64,000 nucleotides of DNA, from assembly GCF_023277115.1 (NCBI RefSeq), contig NZ_JALQCS010000001.1, positions 310,001-374,000 on the forward strand, read 5' to 3'. The notes beneath the pieces were generated by a model. That model did no database searches and was not told where the DNA came from. It saw nothing but the letters and a program-made list of their open reading frames with translations. The DNA is from Acidithiobacillus acidisediminis. Lineage in GTDB: Bacteria > Pseudomonadota > Gammaproteobacteria > Acidithiobacillales > Acidithiobacillaceae. This document shows positions 27,534 to 33,918 of the stretch, one piece after another; position 1 is the first letter of the stretch, and the number at the start of each line of letters is the position of its first letter. The translations under genes were made by a program, and so were the position numbers.

Positions 27534-27749
27534 TTACATTCCCGAAGCGCTTTTGTGCTTCTTGTGCATCGTCCCACCCGACTGCTGCTGCGCGCCGGGC
27601 TGACCACCTTGATGCTGCATCCCAGGTTGACCACCCTGTTGCGCGGCCGGCGGGGCATAGGCCGCAAAGGCATACCCCATGCTCATCACACTCACCACCA
27701 ATCCCGTGGCAATACCCAAAGTTGCTTTTTTGCTAATACCTGCTTTCAT
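27534..27749 (-). CDS. Small exported Gln/Gly-rich protein
   Basis: A 71-residue protein with a signal peptide (MKAGISKKATLGIATGLVVS ... GYAFA) followed by imperfect repeats QQGGQPGMQHQGGQPGAQQQ and a basic tail HKKHKSASGM. GGAGG lies four bases before ATG 27749. First gene of the minus-strand cluster leading toward sor. Periplasmic or secreted; unknown role. Confidence 0.65.
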   Translation of the reverse strand: MKAGISKKATLGIATGLVVSVMSMGYAFAAYAPPAAQQGGQPGMQHQGGQPGAQQQSGGTMHKKHKSASGM

Positions 27750-27953
27750 TTACCCTCCAAATGAGAAGACGGTGAAAATCAAATACTGCAGATACACGCT
27801 AACAATAACTTCCGAGATAACGCAAGTCTTATTCTTGTATTTTTTATTACATTCTGTTTTTATACTAGGAGTAGATAATATACATTCATTAGCATAATGA
27901 AACAAAATACCTCTCTATTCTCCTCATTAGCAATGTGAAGGAATTACCATCAA

Positions 27954-27969
27954 AATCAGATTTCTGATT
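27954..27969. repeat. Perfect 16-bp palindrome
   Basis: AATCAGATTTCTGATT: seven-base arms around TT. Could bind a dimeric regulator; no adjacent promoter is obvious. Confidence 0.4.
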
Positions 27970-28217
27970 CTACATAAGGGAAAGATATCAAGCGGCTGCA
28001 ACTCTCTTCCAGTGCTTTGCCATGGAGCGAATATCAATTGATAAGTCACCTATTATCAGAATGATATAAACCCCTTACCATTCGGAGACACCTGGAATGC
28101 GCAGCAGGAATAAGCTATCTGAGCGCTCCTGCGGAACCGTTTTGCGTCTACAACGCCATACCTATTGGTGATATCAATCTGGCACAGCGCATATATGGAG
28201 TTGCTCGAGGCAGTTGT

Positions 28218-28252
28218 CCTGCCGGAGTTGGGATCGCCAACCTGAGGGCAGG
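28218..28252. repeat. Two-tier hairpin
   Basis: Outer arms CCTGCC and GGCAGG enclose inner arms GTTGG and CCAAC (loop GATCG). No T-run follows, so it is not a standard terminator. It could be an RNA leader structure before the antitoxin gene. Confidence 0.4.
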
Positions 28253-28272
28253 AGCGTTAAATGATCACTCGG

Positions 28273-28287
28273 TATCACCTCGTGATA
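28273..28287 (+). promoter_or_regulatory. Operator-like palindrome before antitoxin remnant
   Basis: TATCAC-CTC-GTGATA, immediately before and touching the AGGAG ribosome site of the ribbon-helix-helix gene. Position and symmetry fit autorepression by an antitoxin. Confidence 0.5.
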
Positions 28288-28298
28288 GGAGAACAGCA

Positions 28299-28521
28299 AT
28301 GGCCACATCGCTCAAGATTAGTGATGCGCTGAAAGGCCGCGTTCAACACCTTGCCAGTCAGCGCAGCCGCTCTCCCTGCTGGATCATCCCCGAAGCTATG
28401 CAGCAAAAATGTCGAGCGCGAGAAAGTCTGCGAGGGCTTCCAGCGGGAAAACTTGGCTTTCCAAACGACCTATCGGCAGACGGGGCAGCAGAAGGCTTGG
28501 AACGATGCCCATAATAAATAA
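28299..28521 (+). pseudogene. Frameshifted ribbon-helix-helix antitoxin gene
   Basis: The start MATSLKISDALKGRVQHLASQRSR is the CopG/ParD-like antitoxin pattern, followed by WII.EAMQQ. An extra A in the run at 28405-28409 shifts the frame; reading past it restores VEREKVCEGFQRENLAFQ, as expected after QQY in this family. In the existing frame it ends at 28514 with unrelated sequence. No toxin gene follows; the next features are a terminator and tRNA-Met. Read as an orphan, decayed antitoxin. Confidence 0.7.
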
Positions 28522-28548
28522 AGGTCCCGGGATTTCTCCTGAGACCTT
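28521..28548. terminator. Terminator between antitoxin remnant and tRNA-Met
   Basis: AAGGTC (28521-28526) pairs with GACCTT (28543-28548). It is followed by ATTTT on the plus strand and by TATTTATT on the minus strand, so it can serve both the antitoxin remnant and tRNA-Met. Confidence 0.6.
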
Positions 28549-28556
28549 ATTTTAAT

Positions 28557-28633
28557 TGGTGGCGCTTCAGGGACTCGAACCCCGGACACGCGGATTATGA
28601 TTCCGCTGCTCTAACCGACTGAGCTAAAGCGCC
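28557..28633 (-). tRNA. tRNA-Met(CAT), elongator type
   Basis: 77-base cloverleaf on the minus strand with acceptor GGCGCTT/AAGCGCC, D arm TAGCTCAGTCGGTTAGAGCA, anticodon loop ATCATAA and encoded CCA. CAT could also be tRNA-Ile2 (lysidine modified); overall sequence fits elongator Met better, but this is a judgement by eye. Confidence 0.88.
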
Positions 28634-28644
28634 ATGGGAGCGAC

Positions 28645-28673
28645 ATTTAAGCCTCTAAGCATAAGCCTGTCAA
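28645..28673 (-). promoter_or_regulatory. Promoter of tRNA-Met
   Basis: Minus-strand TTGACA (complement of 28668-28673), 17-base spacer, TTAAAT (complement of 28645-28650), about 12 bases from the tRNA 5' end. The insertion-sequence remnant begins only 17 bases upstream of the -35. Confidence 0.75.
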
Positions 28674-28689
28674 TAGGATCTCCACCCCA

Positions 28690-29414
28690 TGTTAGCCCCA
28701 AGCAGTAATATCCCCCTTTGCGTTGTGGGGGCGGCATGGGCGAGGAGTACATCACGATGAGCTATCGAGAGATGGATCGACTGGAGTTGCTGCAAGCTCT
28801 GATGGGTAAGCAGCTCCGGCAACGGGAGGTCGCCGAGCGGCTGAGTCTGAGCGTGCGCCAGGTCAAACGCGTTGTCGCACGGTATCGGGCCGAAGGTCTG
28901 TGGCTGGCGAAGCGGCGCAAGGCGGCCCGTATCCATCAACGACGGCCCCAACGCCCTTATCTCGGTGAACTGGTACAGATCGACGGCTCGCCCCACGACT
29001 GGTTCGAGGAGCGTGGTTCCCGCTGTACCCTCATCATCTTCATAGACGATGCTACTAGCCGCCTGATGGCTTTGCATTTCGTACCAGCCGAGACTACCCA
29101 AGCGTATATGGAGACCCTGCAAGCGTACCTGAAAGCGCATGGTCGCCCGGTAGCCCTGTACTCCGACAAGCACAGCATCTTTCGCGTCAATCACCCCGAT
29201 CAGGAAGGGGTACCCACCCAGTTCACTCGCGCTCTGCAGACCTTGGATATCCAAGCCATCCACGCCAACAGCCCGCAAGCCAAGGGGCGGGTCGAACGGA
29301 GCCACCGGAAACCCGCGCCCGACCATCCCTGGCGACGATACCCGCGGTCAAAGCCTGCTCCCGTATCCACCCTCTGAACTCCCTCCAAGGGGACATTCCT
29401 GCTTTGGGTTGATA
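28690..29414 (+). mobile_element. Internally deleted IS1202-type element, 725 bp
   Basis: Same element as 59475-60908 but with 709 bp missing in four blocks: 24 bp at the left end, 198 bp and 462 bp inside the transposase gene, and 25 bp at the right end. Both terminal inverted repeats remain. No target duplication is seen around it, so it is older or its flanks have been rearranged. Non-autonomous. Confidence 0.9.
28757..29377 (+). pseudogene. Transposase remnant with two in-frame deletions
   Basis: Reads as an uninterrupted 206-residue frame starting MSYREMDRLELL but lacks residues corresponding to codons between the two GGCCGAAGG repeats (66 codons) and between the two AACGG repeats (154 codons) of the intact copy. 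The helix-turn-helix and the first two catalytic Asp (QIDGSPHDW, YSDKHSIF) remain; it joins GRVER directly to the C-terminal SHRKPAPDHPW. Not expected to transpose. Confidence 0.85.
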
Positions 29415-29624
29415 CGCGCTGCGGCGTAGCACTCCCAAATGTTTTGGTGAGTCCACAGCCCAAGTGTGAAGAGTTTCCAAACGCAGATAGAACATGGTAG
29501 ACGCCTAAAGTAGCGGGAGTAAGGCGCGTGTTACCATAGAATTGTTCGGGAGCCAAGTGTGTCCTCTGCGCCTCTTCATTTGCGCATCCCTTACATTTAT
29601 CTGAATGAGAGGAGACATAGAAGG

Positions 29625-29657
29625 GAATATAAATAAATGGGCCAGGAGTCTGGCCCA
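29625..29657 (-). terminator. Terminator of the porin-DsrE operon
   Basis: Minus strand: eight-bp stem TGGGCCAG/CTGGCCCA with GACTC-type four-base loop, followed by TTTATTTATATT, 23 bases after the DsrE stop. Confidence 0.75.
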
Positions 29658-29679
29658 GGAGGCTCGGAATAGTCAGAGA

Positions 29680-30177
29680 TTACGGCTTTACATAGTTGAA
29701 ACCATGGCTCTCTAACTGCATGATCCGCACGATTCCAGCAGGAACCACAACAGCTGATGGAACTAATATGGGCAGGTGGCCAATTTTCTTTTTCATCTCT
29801 TCCATCGTATTGTGACACGCATCAAACTCAACACCCTCAGCATTCATCGCAGCAATCTTTTGGGCTACAGGGCTATTTTTCAATTCCATCTTAAGGCCAG
29901 GACCAAACGCTACAACGACTATTTGAACTTTCTCCTGCCCAAAATAATTCAATATATTTTGGGCCGTATTCAGCGTTAGATTCCATCTGCCCGGACTATC
30001 CTGACTCACTTGCATTACCAACTTCCGTTGAGCAAACGGATGAGCGTGAAGGAATGCTGGTTGATTAAAGTGAAAATCATGAAGCATAGAGACATTTGCA
30101 AACGCCGTGCCCACGCTAAATATTCCCATTCCTAGAATAAACAATACTAAGAACGTGCTACGTAGATATTTTGTCAT
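29680..30177 (-). CDS. Exported DsrE-family protein
   Basis: A 165-residue protein with signal peptide (MTKYLRSTFLVLFILGMGIF, cleavage near AFA-NV) and a DsrE domain: KLVMQVSQDSPGRWNLTLNTAQNIL, VVAFGPGLKMEL, the Cys in FDACHNTM and the terminal GIVRIMQLESHGFNYVKP. Periplasmic members of this group are linked to sulfur compound handling. It follows the porin by 19 bases and precedes a terminator, so it is the second gene of a two-gene operon under the sigma-54-type promoter at 31595-31610. Confidence 0.82.
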   Translation of the reverse strand: MTKYLRSTFLVLFILGMGIFSVGTAFANVSMLHDFHFNQPAFLHAHPFAQRKLVMQVSQDSPGRWNLTLNTAQNILNYFGQEKVQIVVVAFGPGLKMELKNSPVAQKIAAMNAEGVEFDACHNTMEEMKKKIGHLPILVPSAVVVPAGIVRIMQLESHGFNYVKP

Positions 30178-30196
30178 TCTGCTACTCCTATATTGA

Positions 30197-31543
30197 TTAG
30201 AAAGAAATCATAGCCTGCATAGCAAACTCATTATCTACCGCCTTACTCACGATAGCTCCTGGACTGTTTGGCGCCACGTTGGGAGCCTCTATAGTCCTGA
30301 AGTAATAGCCTGCCATAATCTTGGTAATAGGCGTGATATGATACTGTAGTGCAAGCGCCCAGGTTTTGAATATTCTCTCACCACCTACCGCTGCAAGATT
30401 TGGAAGACGGTCGTAATAATCATATCGGAGATTCATCTCGATATTCTTGGTTAAAAACAAGCCACCTTCCACATAATATCCTGCGGCAGTGTTGCTGAGG
30501 TTTGGGTATAGTTGTGCCTGAGTTAGCGCTGGCGCTAGGCCCAATTGTTGGCTGAATGCCGCAGGCGCATCTATCCAGCCATTGCCCCGCATATACTCAA
30601 ACTTGAGCTGGCGGCCCCATGGGTGCATATAGCCTTGCAGATATTGGAAACCAACTCCTTCCCGCTGCATCGTATAGCTGTGATGCATCAGGGTTGGCTG
30701 GGCGTTCTGATACCACACCCAAGCGGTAACATCACTTCGGAACGGTCCATGTCCAGAGAAGATATACGATCCCTGTAGGCGAGCAGCATAGAGTGGATGG
30801 CTAGATTGGTTTCCCGCTGACACACTTCCATACATTCCGACCATGGCACCATACGCTATTTGCCAATGGCCCCAGTTCTTCCAATCAAAAAGTTGCACGC
30901 CAGGATAGCGAAACGCATTTACACCCAAAGTTTGCGTACTACTTATCAGTGCTGAGCCGTCAGGCCCAGCCGGATAGGGTTGTCCTGGATTGGAGACGTA
31001 AAGCGGTTGCAACATGAGCTGGTTGATCACCGTCGGGAAAACCACATAGTTGTAACTCATATAGCCGTTCATGGCGTCTTCCGCGCTGGGGGCCCGGATT
31101 ATTCCCACCTCGAGCCGAGCCCCAGGAATATAACTGAGGACGACGTGTCCGTCCTGTAGCTGCGGCTGGTATTGCCCTCGGATCATCGTGGCAGCATTAT
31201 TGCCAAATTCTCCAGCAAAGAAGTATGAAACATGAGGATTTACCCATCCACGGATCATCAGCCTTGCCCGTTGAATAGTCCCTGTACTACTCTGGTCAAA
31301 GTTGGGGCCTACCAGATTTGTATGCGGTATCGCGTTAATGTAACGATGCAACTGGGGATTGTAGATGGATGCCTCTGTTCCTGCCATTGAGAATATTGAT
31401 GGCTCAATAAATCCAGAAAATAACGAGACATTTTTTGGATTGAGGTCCTGCAGCTTAAACCAGTTAGCGGCGTCTACGCATTGGCTCATGCACACCAATA
31501 CCGTAGCTGAGAGTCCACCGGCTACCAACTTTTTTATACTCAT
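30197..31543 (-). CDS. Outer membrane porin-like beta-barrel protein
   Basis: A 448-residue exported protein: signal MSIKKLVAGGLSATVLVCMS cleaved near VDA-ANW, then alternating aromatic-rich strands (RARLMIRGWVNPHVSYFFAGEF, MNLRYDYYDRL, YHITPITKIMAGYYF) and a C-terminal Phe, all typical of an outer membrane barrel of the OprO/P or carbohydrate-porin type. Substrate unknown; linkage to DsrE suggests uptake or release of a sulfur compound, which is inference. About 40 bases lie between the predicted start of transcription and the ATG. Confidence 0.75.
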   Translation of the reverse strand: MSIKKLVAGGLSATVLVCMSQCVDAANWFKLQDLNPKNVSLFSGFIEPSIFSMAGTEASIYNPQLHRYINAIPHTNLVGPNFDQSSTGTIQRARLMIRGWVNPHVSYFFAGEFGNNAATMIRGQYQPQLQDGHVVLSYIPGARLEVGIIRAPSAEDAMNGYMSYNYVVFPTVINQLMLQPLYVSNPGQPYPAGPDGSALISSTQTLGVNAFRYPGVQLFDWKNWGHWQIAYGAMVGMYGSVSAGNQSSHPLYAARLQGSYIFSGHGPFRSDVTAWVWYQNAQPTLMHHSYTMQREGVGFQYLQGYMHPWGRQLKFEYMRGNGWIDAPAAFSQQLGLAPALTQAQLYPNLSNTAAGYYVEGGLFLTKNIEMNLRYDYYDRLPNLAAVGGERIFKTWALALQYHITPITKIMAGYYFRTIEAPNVAPNSPGAIVSKAVDNEFAMQAMISF

Positions 31544-31594
31544 ACTTTCGTTTCCCCTCGCCTGTCTTGTGTTAACATTGTAATCCGGCTACTA

Positions 31595-31610
31595 TGCAAC
31601 TTACGTACCA
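31595..31610 (-). promoter_or_regulatory. Sigma-54 (-24/-12) promoter for the porin-DsrE operon
   Basis: On the minus strand TGGTACGTAAGTTGCA, against the consensus TGGCAC-N5-TTGCA: one mismatch, correct GG-N10-GC spacing. Transcription should start near 31584, about 40 bases before the porin ATG. Needs RpoN and an activator; neither gene is in the window. Confidence 0.8.
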
Positions 31611-31640
31611 TAGTAGAATAGGGAAACCGCTCCATGCTTT

Positions 31641-31656
31641 TGTCCCTTCTGGGACA
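31641..31656. promoter_or_regulatory. Activator-type inverted repeat (UAS)
   Basis: TGTCCCTTCTGGGACA: perfect six-base arms, and it also fits TGT-N10-ACA. It is centred about 65 bases upstream of the predicted sigma-54 start. From memory it closely resembles the TGTCCC-N4-GGGACA site reported for the TspR activator of the sox genes in A. caldus. Confidence 0.7.
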
Positions 31657-31665
31657 GAAATATCC

Positions 31666-31677
31666 GTCCAATTGGAC
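31666..31677. promoter_or_regulatory. Second palindrome, possible activator site
   Basis: GTCCAATTGGAC, a perfect 12-bp palindrome centred 23 bases (about two helical turns) from the first inverted repeat and sharing GTCC...GGAC half sites with different spacing. Confidence 0.5.
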
Positions 31678-31688
31678 CAAACCTCGCT
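31673..31688 (+). promoter_or_regulatory. Weak sigma-54-like promoter facing the DUF302 gene
   Basis: TGGACCAAACCTCGCT on the plus strand keeps the GG-N10-GC spacing but has several mismatches to consensus. It overlaps the second palindrome. If real, transcription would start near 31700, 30 bases before the DUF302 ATG. Confidence 0.35.
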
Positions 31689-31730
31689 TTTTATTGTTGA
31701 CTCAGTTTGTTAGAAAATAGGGAGATACTT

Positions 31731-32219
31731 ATGAAGATTGTCAAGACATTTCTATCATCAGCAGCATTTCTGGCATTTGGTTGTGGTGCAGCCTTAGCTT
31801 CGGATTCCTCCTTTTATACTGAAACCATCCCTGCGCCAATGGCTACCGCTCAAAAGGAAGTCGTCAATGCTCTTTCTCGAGGACATTTTAAAGTCGTCAT
31901 GAATTTAGACATCCTCAAACGAATTGAAGCTAAGCAGAAGGTGCTGCATATCCCAAACTTGAATCAAGGAGGCTATGCTGATGCCAGAGCAATAGTCTTC
32001 TGCAACCCTTTTTTGTTTAGTTCCCTACTGAACAGTGATTGGAAGGCATCTTCCGTTTGCCCTCTGAACCTTACCTTACTCAGCAAGGGAAGCAGCACTA
32101 CCGTGATATTCCCTAAAAGGACGGCTTACACGCACTCGACTAAGGCGTCCTCGGTTGGGATGAAAATGGATAAGATGGTAATTGCCAGCCTGAAAGCGAT
32201 CCCCGAAAGTCGCCCTTAA
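31731..32219 (+). CDS. Exported DUF302-domain protein
   Basis: A 162-residue protein with signal peptide MKIVKTFLSSAAFLAFGCGA cleaved near ALA-SDS, followed by a DUF302 fold: ATAQKEVVNALSRGHFKVVMNLDI and ARAIVFCNPFLFSSLLN. DUF302 proteins are small periplasmic or cytoplasmic proteins often found beside sulfur-metabolism genes; biochemical role unknown. AGGGAG lies six bases before ATG 31731. Divergent from the porin operon with the activator sites between. Confidence 0.75.
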   Translation: MKIVKTFLSSAAFLAFGCGAALASDSSFYTETIPAPMATAQKEVVNALSRGHFKVVMNLDILKRIEAKQKVLHIPNLNQGGYADARAIVFCNPFLFSSLLNSDWKASSVCPLNLTLLSKGSSTTVIFPKRTAYTHSTKASSVGMKMDKMVIASLKAIPESRP

Positions 32220-32233
32220 CCCTGGAGGGCGAC
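32209..32233 (+). terminator. Possible terminator of the DUF302 gene
   Basis: Seven-bp stem GTCGCCC/GGGCGAC overlapping the stop codon; no clear T-run follows. Confidence 0.35.
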
Positions 32234-32679
32234 CAGAAAGCTCTTGGGATGTTTCGGGATCGCGGAACTAAAGCCTCTTCATCCCGGGCTTTCAATGCCT
32301 CCAATTCCGCCCCCAGGCGCTGCACTCGCTGTGTCAGCGCCGACTCTGCCGCTGATAGCCTGCGGGATCTCCAAGATACCGGGGGATAAAGCAACGATCC
32401 GATCTGGGTAAACCCGTCCCAGCGGCCCCGTAGCTATTGCTGGGCAAGGTACAGCAGTACGCTGTGCTGGAGATCCTCCGGCCAGTCTTAGGTATCCGCA
32501 ACTTCCAGCAAGCGGGCCGTCAGAAGGGCACCCAGGTGCTCATCTGCAAAGTACAGGTGTAACTCCCGCAGATAACAGCCCTCGCTAACCTGATAGTCGT
32601 CAATACAACTGGCGGTGAGGGCACCACGAATTCGCTCAGCGCAGAAGCAAGGATGACTGGGGTAAGATGCCAATGCCAT
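32220..32679 (-). pseudogene. Decayed gene of unknown family
   Basis: One minus-strand frame reads as continuous protein-like sequence with two in-frame stops: CIDDYQVSEGCYLRELHLYF and ADEHLGALLTARLLEVA, a stop at 32488, then DWPEDLQHSVLLYLAQQ, a stop, then RGRWDGFTQIGSLLYP and a coiled-coil-like SAAESALTQRVQRLGAELEALKA. I do not recognise the family. Composition and continuity make random noise unlikely, but this is by eye. Confidence 0.35.
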
Positions 32680-32898
32680 AGGTGCCCAAGTCCTGCACGA
32701 TCAGCGGCAGGGCGATACCGGTCATGAAGATGACCAGCCCTCAAAGAACTTGCCGGCTACCGCCAGGGTCCAGATGCGCCCCTGCATTGCCGTCATCGGC
32801 GCACGCTGCAGGCGCGTGCCATCCAGCCAGACCGGCGCTTCATCGATATAATCTTGTATACTTTTCCCGTTGCCGGGATGGACCTGATTTTCCAGCAT
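32636..32898 (-). pseudogene. N-terminal fragment of an MFS transporter, frameshifted
   Basis: ATG 32898 has AGGAAA upstream and the frame reads SIQDYIDEAPVWLDGT, then MTAMQGRIWTLAVAGKFFEG, the cytoplasmic start and first helix entry of an MFS permease. A one-base change near 32738-32740 shifts the frame; on the other side it continues LVIFMTGIALPLIVQDLG, the rest of the first helix. The remaining helices are absent, replaced by the decayed gene at 32220-32679. Confidence 0.65.
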
Positions 32899-33299
32899 TC
32901 TCGTTTCCTCCCAATTCTGCCTTTTGATCTGGGTCTGTCGGAATGTTTCGCGCCCAAAATGCATTCCAGGCATCTTGCGCTTGCAGCGTAGCGCGCCAAT
33001 GTGACCGTAATATGACAGTTTGCAGCGCCTGGCCGGACCATCGCACTGCATCAGATTCTGACAATTCAAGTTTTCCCTGGGACGTGCCGTAGTGCTCCGT
33101 AGACGACCTTATTACCAGGGCCTAATATGCAGGACTCCATCAGCAGCAATCTTCTTGCAACCGCCAGCAGCCTGCTGGCCCGCCAGGTATCCCTTGGCAT
33201 CCAAATGGAGCATGCAGGTCTAGGCGCGGAGCAATGACGAAACCGGTCGCTTGATAGCCGGAATGCGCGACATGGTAAAGAATCTGACCCAGATCATCA
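32899..33299. other. No gene recognised
   Basis: About 400 bases between the MFS fragment and the cheR remnant. Short frames exist on both strands but none shows recognisable protein sequence; probably more decayed material. Confidence 0.4.
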
Positions 33300-33538
33300 G
33301 CGAAAGAACAATTCCAGCAAATCATTCTAAATAGTCCTCTGCCGGATGTGGGCAGTCTCGACAGGATCTGGTTACTCAATGTACTGATTTATTTTGACCT
33401 CGAGACCAAGGTGCAGATTTGTCAGCAGATTATGCAAAAGCTACGACCGGGGGGTATTTTCTCGTGGGGCACTCGGAAAGTTTACAGGGCTTGGTGCCTG
33501 GCCTGGAACTGGTACAAGTAGCAATCTATCGCAAATGA
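33300..33538 (+). pseudogene. cheR: cheR 3' remnant (chemotaxis methyltransferase)
   Basis: C-terminal part of a CheR-like methyltransferase: [29 protein letters not shown], then a lost base after the G-run at 33449-33454, then [13 protein letters not shown] and AIYRK to the stop at 33536-33538. The upstream two thirds of the gene are missing. It overlaps the start of the cheD-cheB chimera in ATGA fashion, the original operon coupling. Confidence 0.8.
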
Positions 33539-33918
33539 TGACGGTCCCGCGGGAAATCTTTCTGCAACCGGGAGACTGGCATTTTCGCGGTCCCGATCTG
33601 GTGCTTTGCACACTGCTCGGCTCCTGTATCGCCATTATCCTTTGGCATCCCCAGCGCCGAATTGGCGGAATGTGTCGCTTTCTCCTACCGCATCGCGCTG
33701 CCGCCCAGAAAACAACACTCGAGGGTCGCTATGGCGAAGAGGCTGTCGCCGCCATGCATCAGGCCGGAGCGCGAACCTTGGCCCAGGATGAAGAAAGCTG
33801 CATTGTCTTTGGCATGCCTAAGGAAGCGATCCGCCTCGGAGCAGTGAATGAAGTACTCCCGCTCGCCAATATTCCGTCTCGCCTCGCCCAGCTTTCGGGA
33901 CAGAGTCATGGCTCCTGA
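33535..33918 (+). pseudogene. CheD-CheB deletion chimera
   Basis: A 127-residue open frame whose first about 75 residues are CheD-like ([40 protein letters not shown]) and whose last about 50 are the C-terminus of a CheB methylesterase ([31 protein letters not shown]). A deletion has joined the two in frame near residue 72-76. The CheD catalytic Cys is kept, but the His normally in GGMxH is Arg. Receiver and catalytic parts of CheB are gone, so neither activity is expected. The GGDEF-EAL gene overlaps its end. Confidence 0.8.

Larger units (their letters stand above)
27750..28298. other. Intergenic region with several inverted repeats, no gene
   Basis: About 550 AT-rich bases between the exported-protein cluster and the antitoxin remnant. 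I see no credible coding frame. It holds a perfect inverted repeat (27954-27969), a two-tier hairpin (28218-28252) and the operator-like palindrome at 28273-28287, each listed separately. Confidence 0.5.

Noticed and set aside
27340-27749. Gln/Gly/Pro repeats as a possible CRISPR or tandem DNA array
   Set aside because: The repetition is at amino-acid composition level and irregular in DNA; there are no regularly spaced identical repeats.
28557-28633. tRNA-Met as an integration site with an att duplication for the sor region
   Set aside because: I found no second copy of the tRNA 3' end by eye, and no integrase gene is in the window.
29223-29556. Minus-strand frame MAPEQFYGNTRLTP... running out of the deleted IS
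   Set aside because: It runs into the antisense of the transposase remnant, has no ribosome site and no recognisable family.
33140-33379. Minus-strand 79-codon frame overlapping the cheR remnant
   Set aside because: The plus strand in the same place reads clear CheR sequence; the minus frame shows no protein character and is a shadow.
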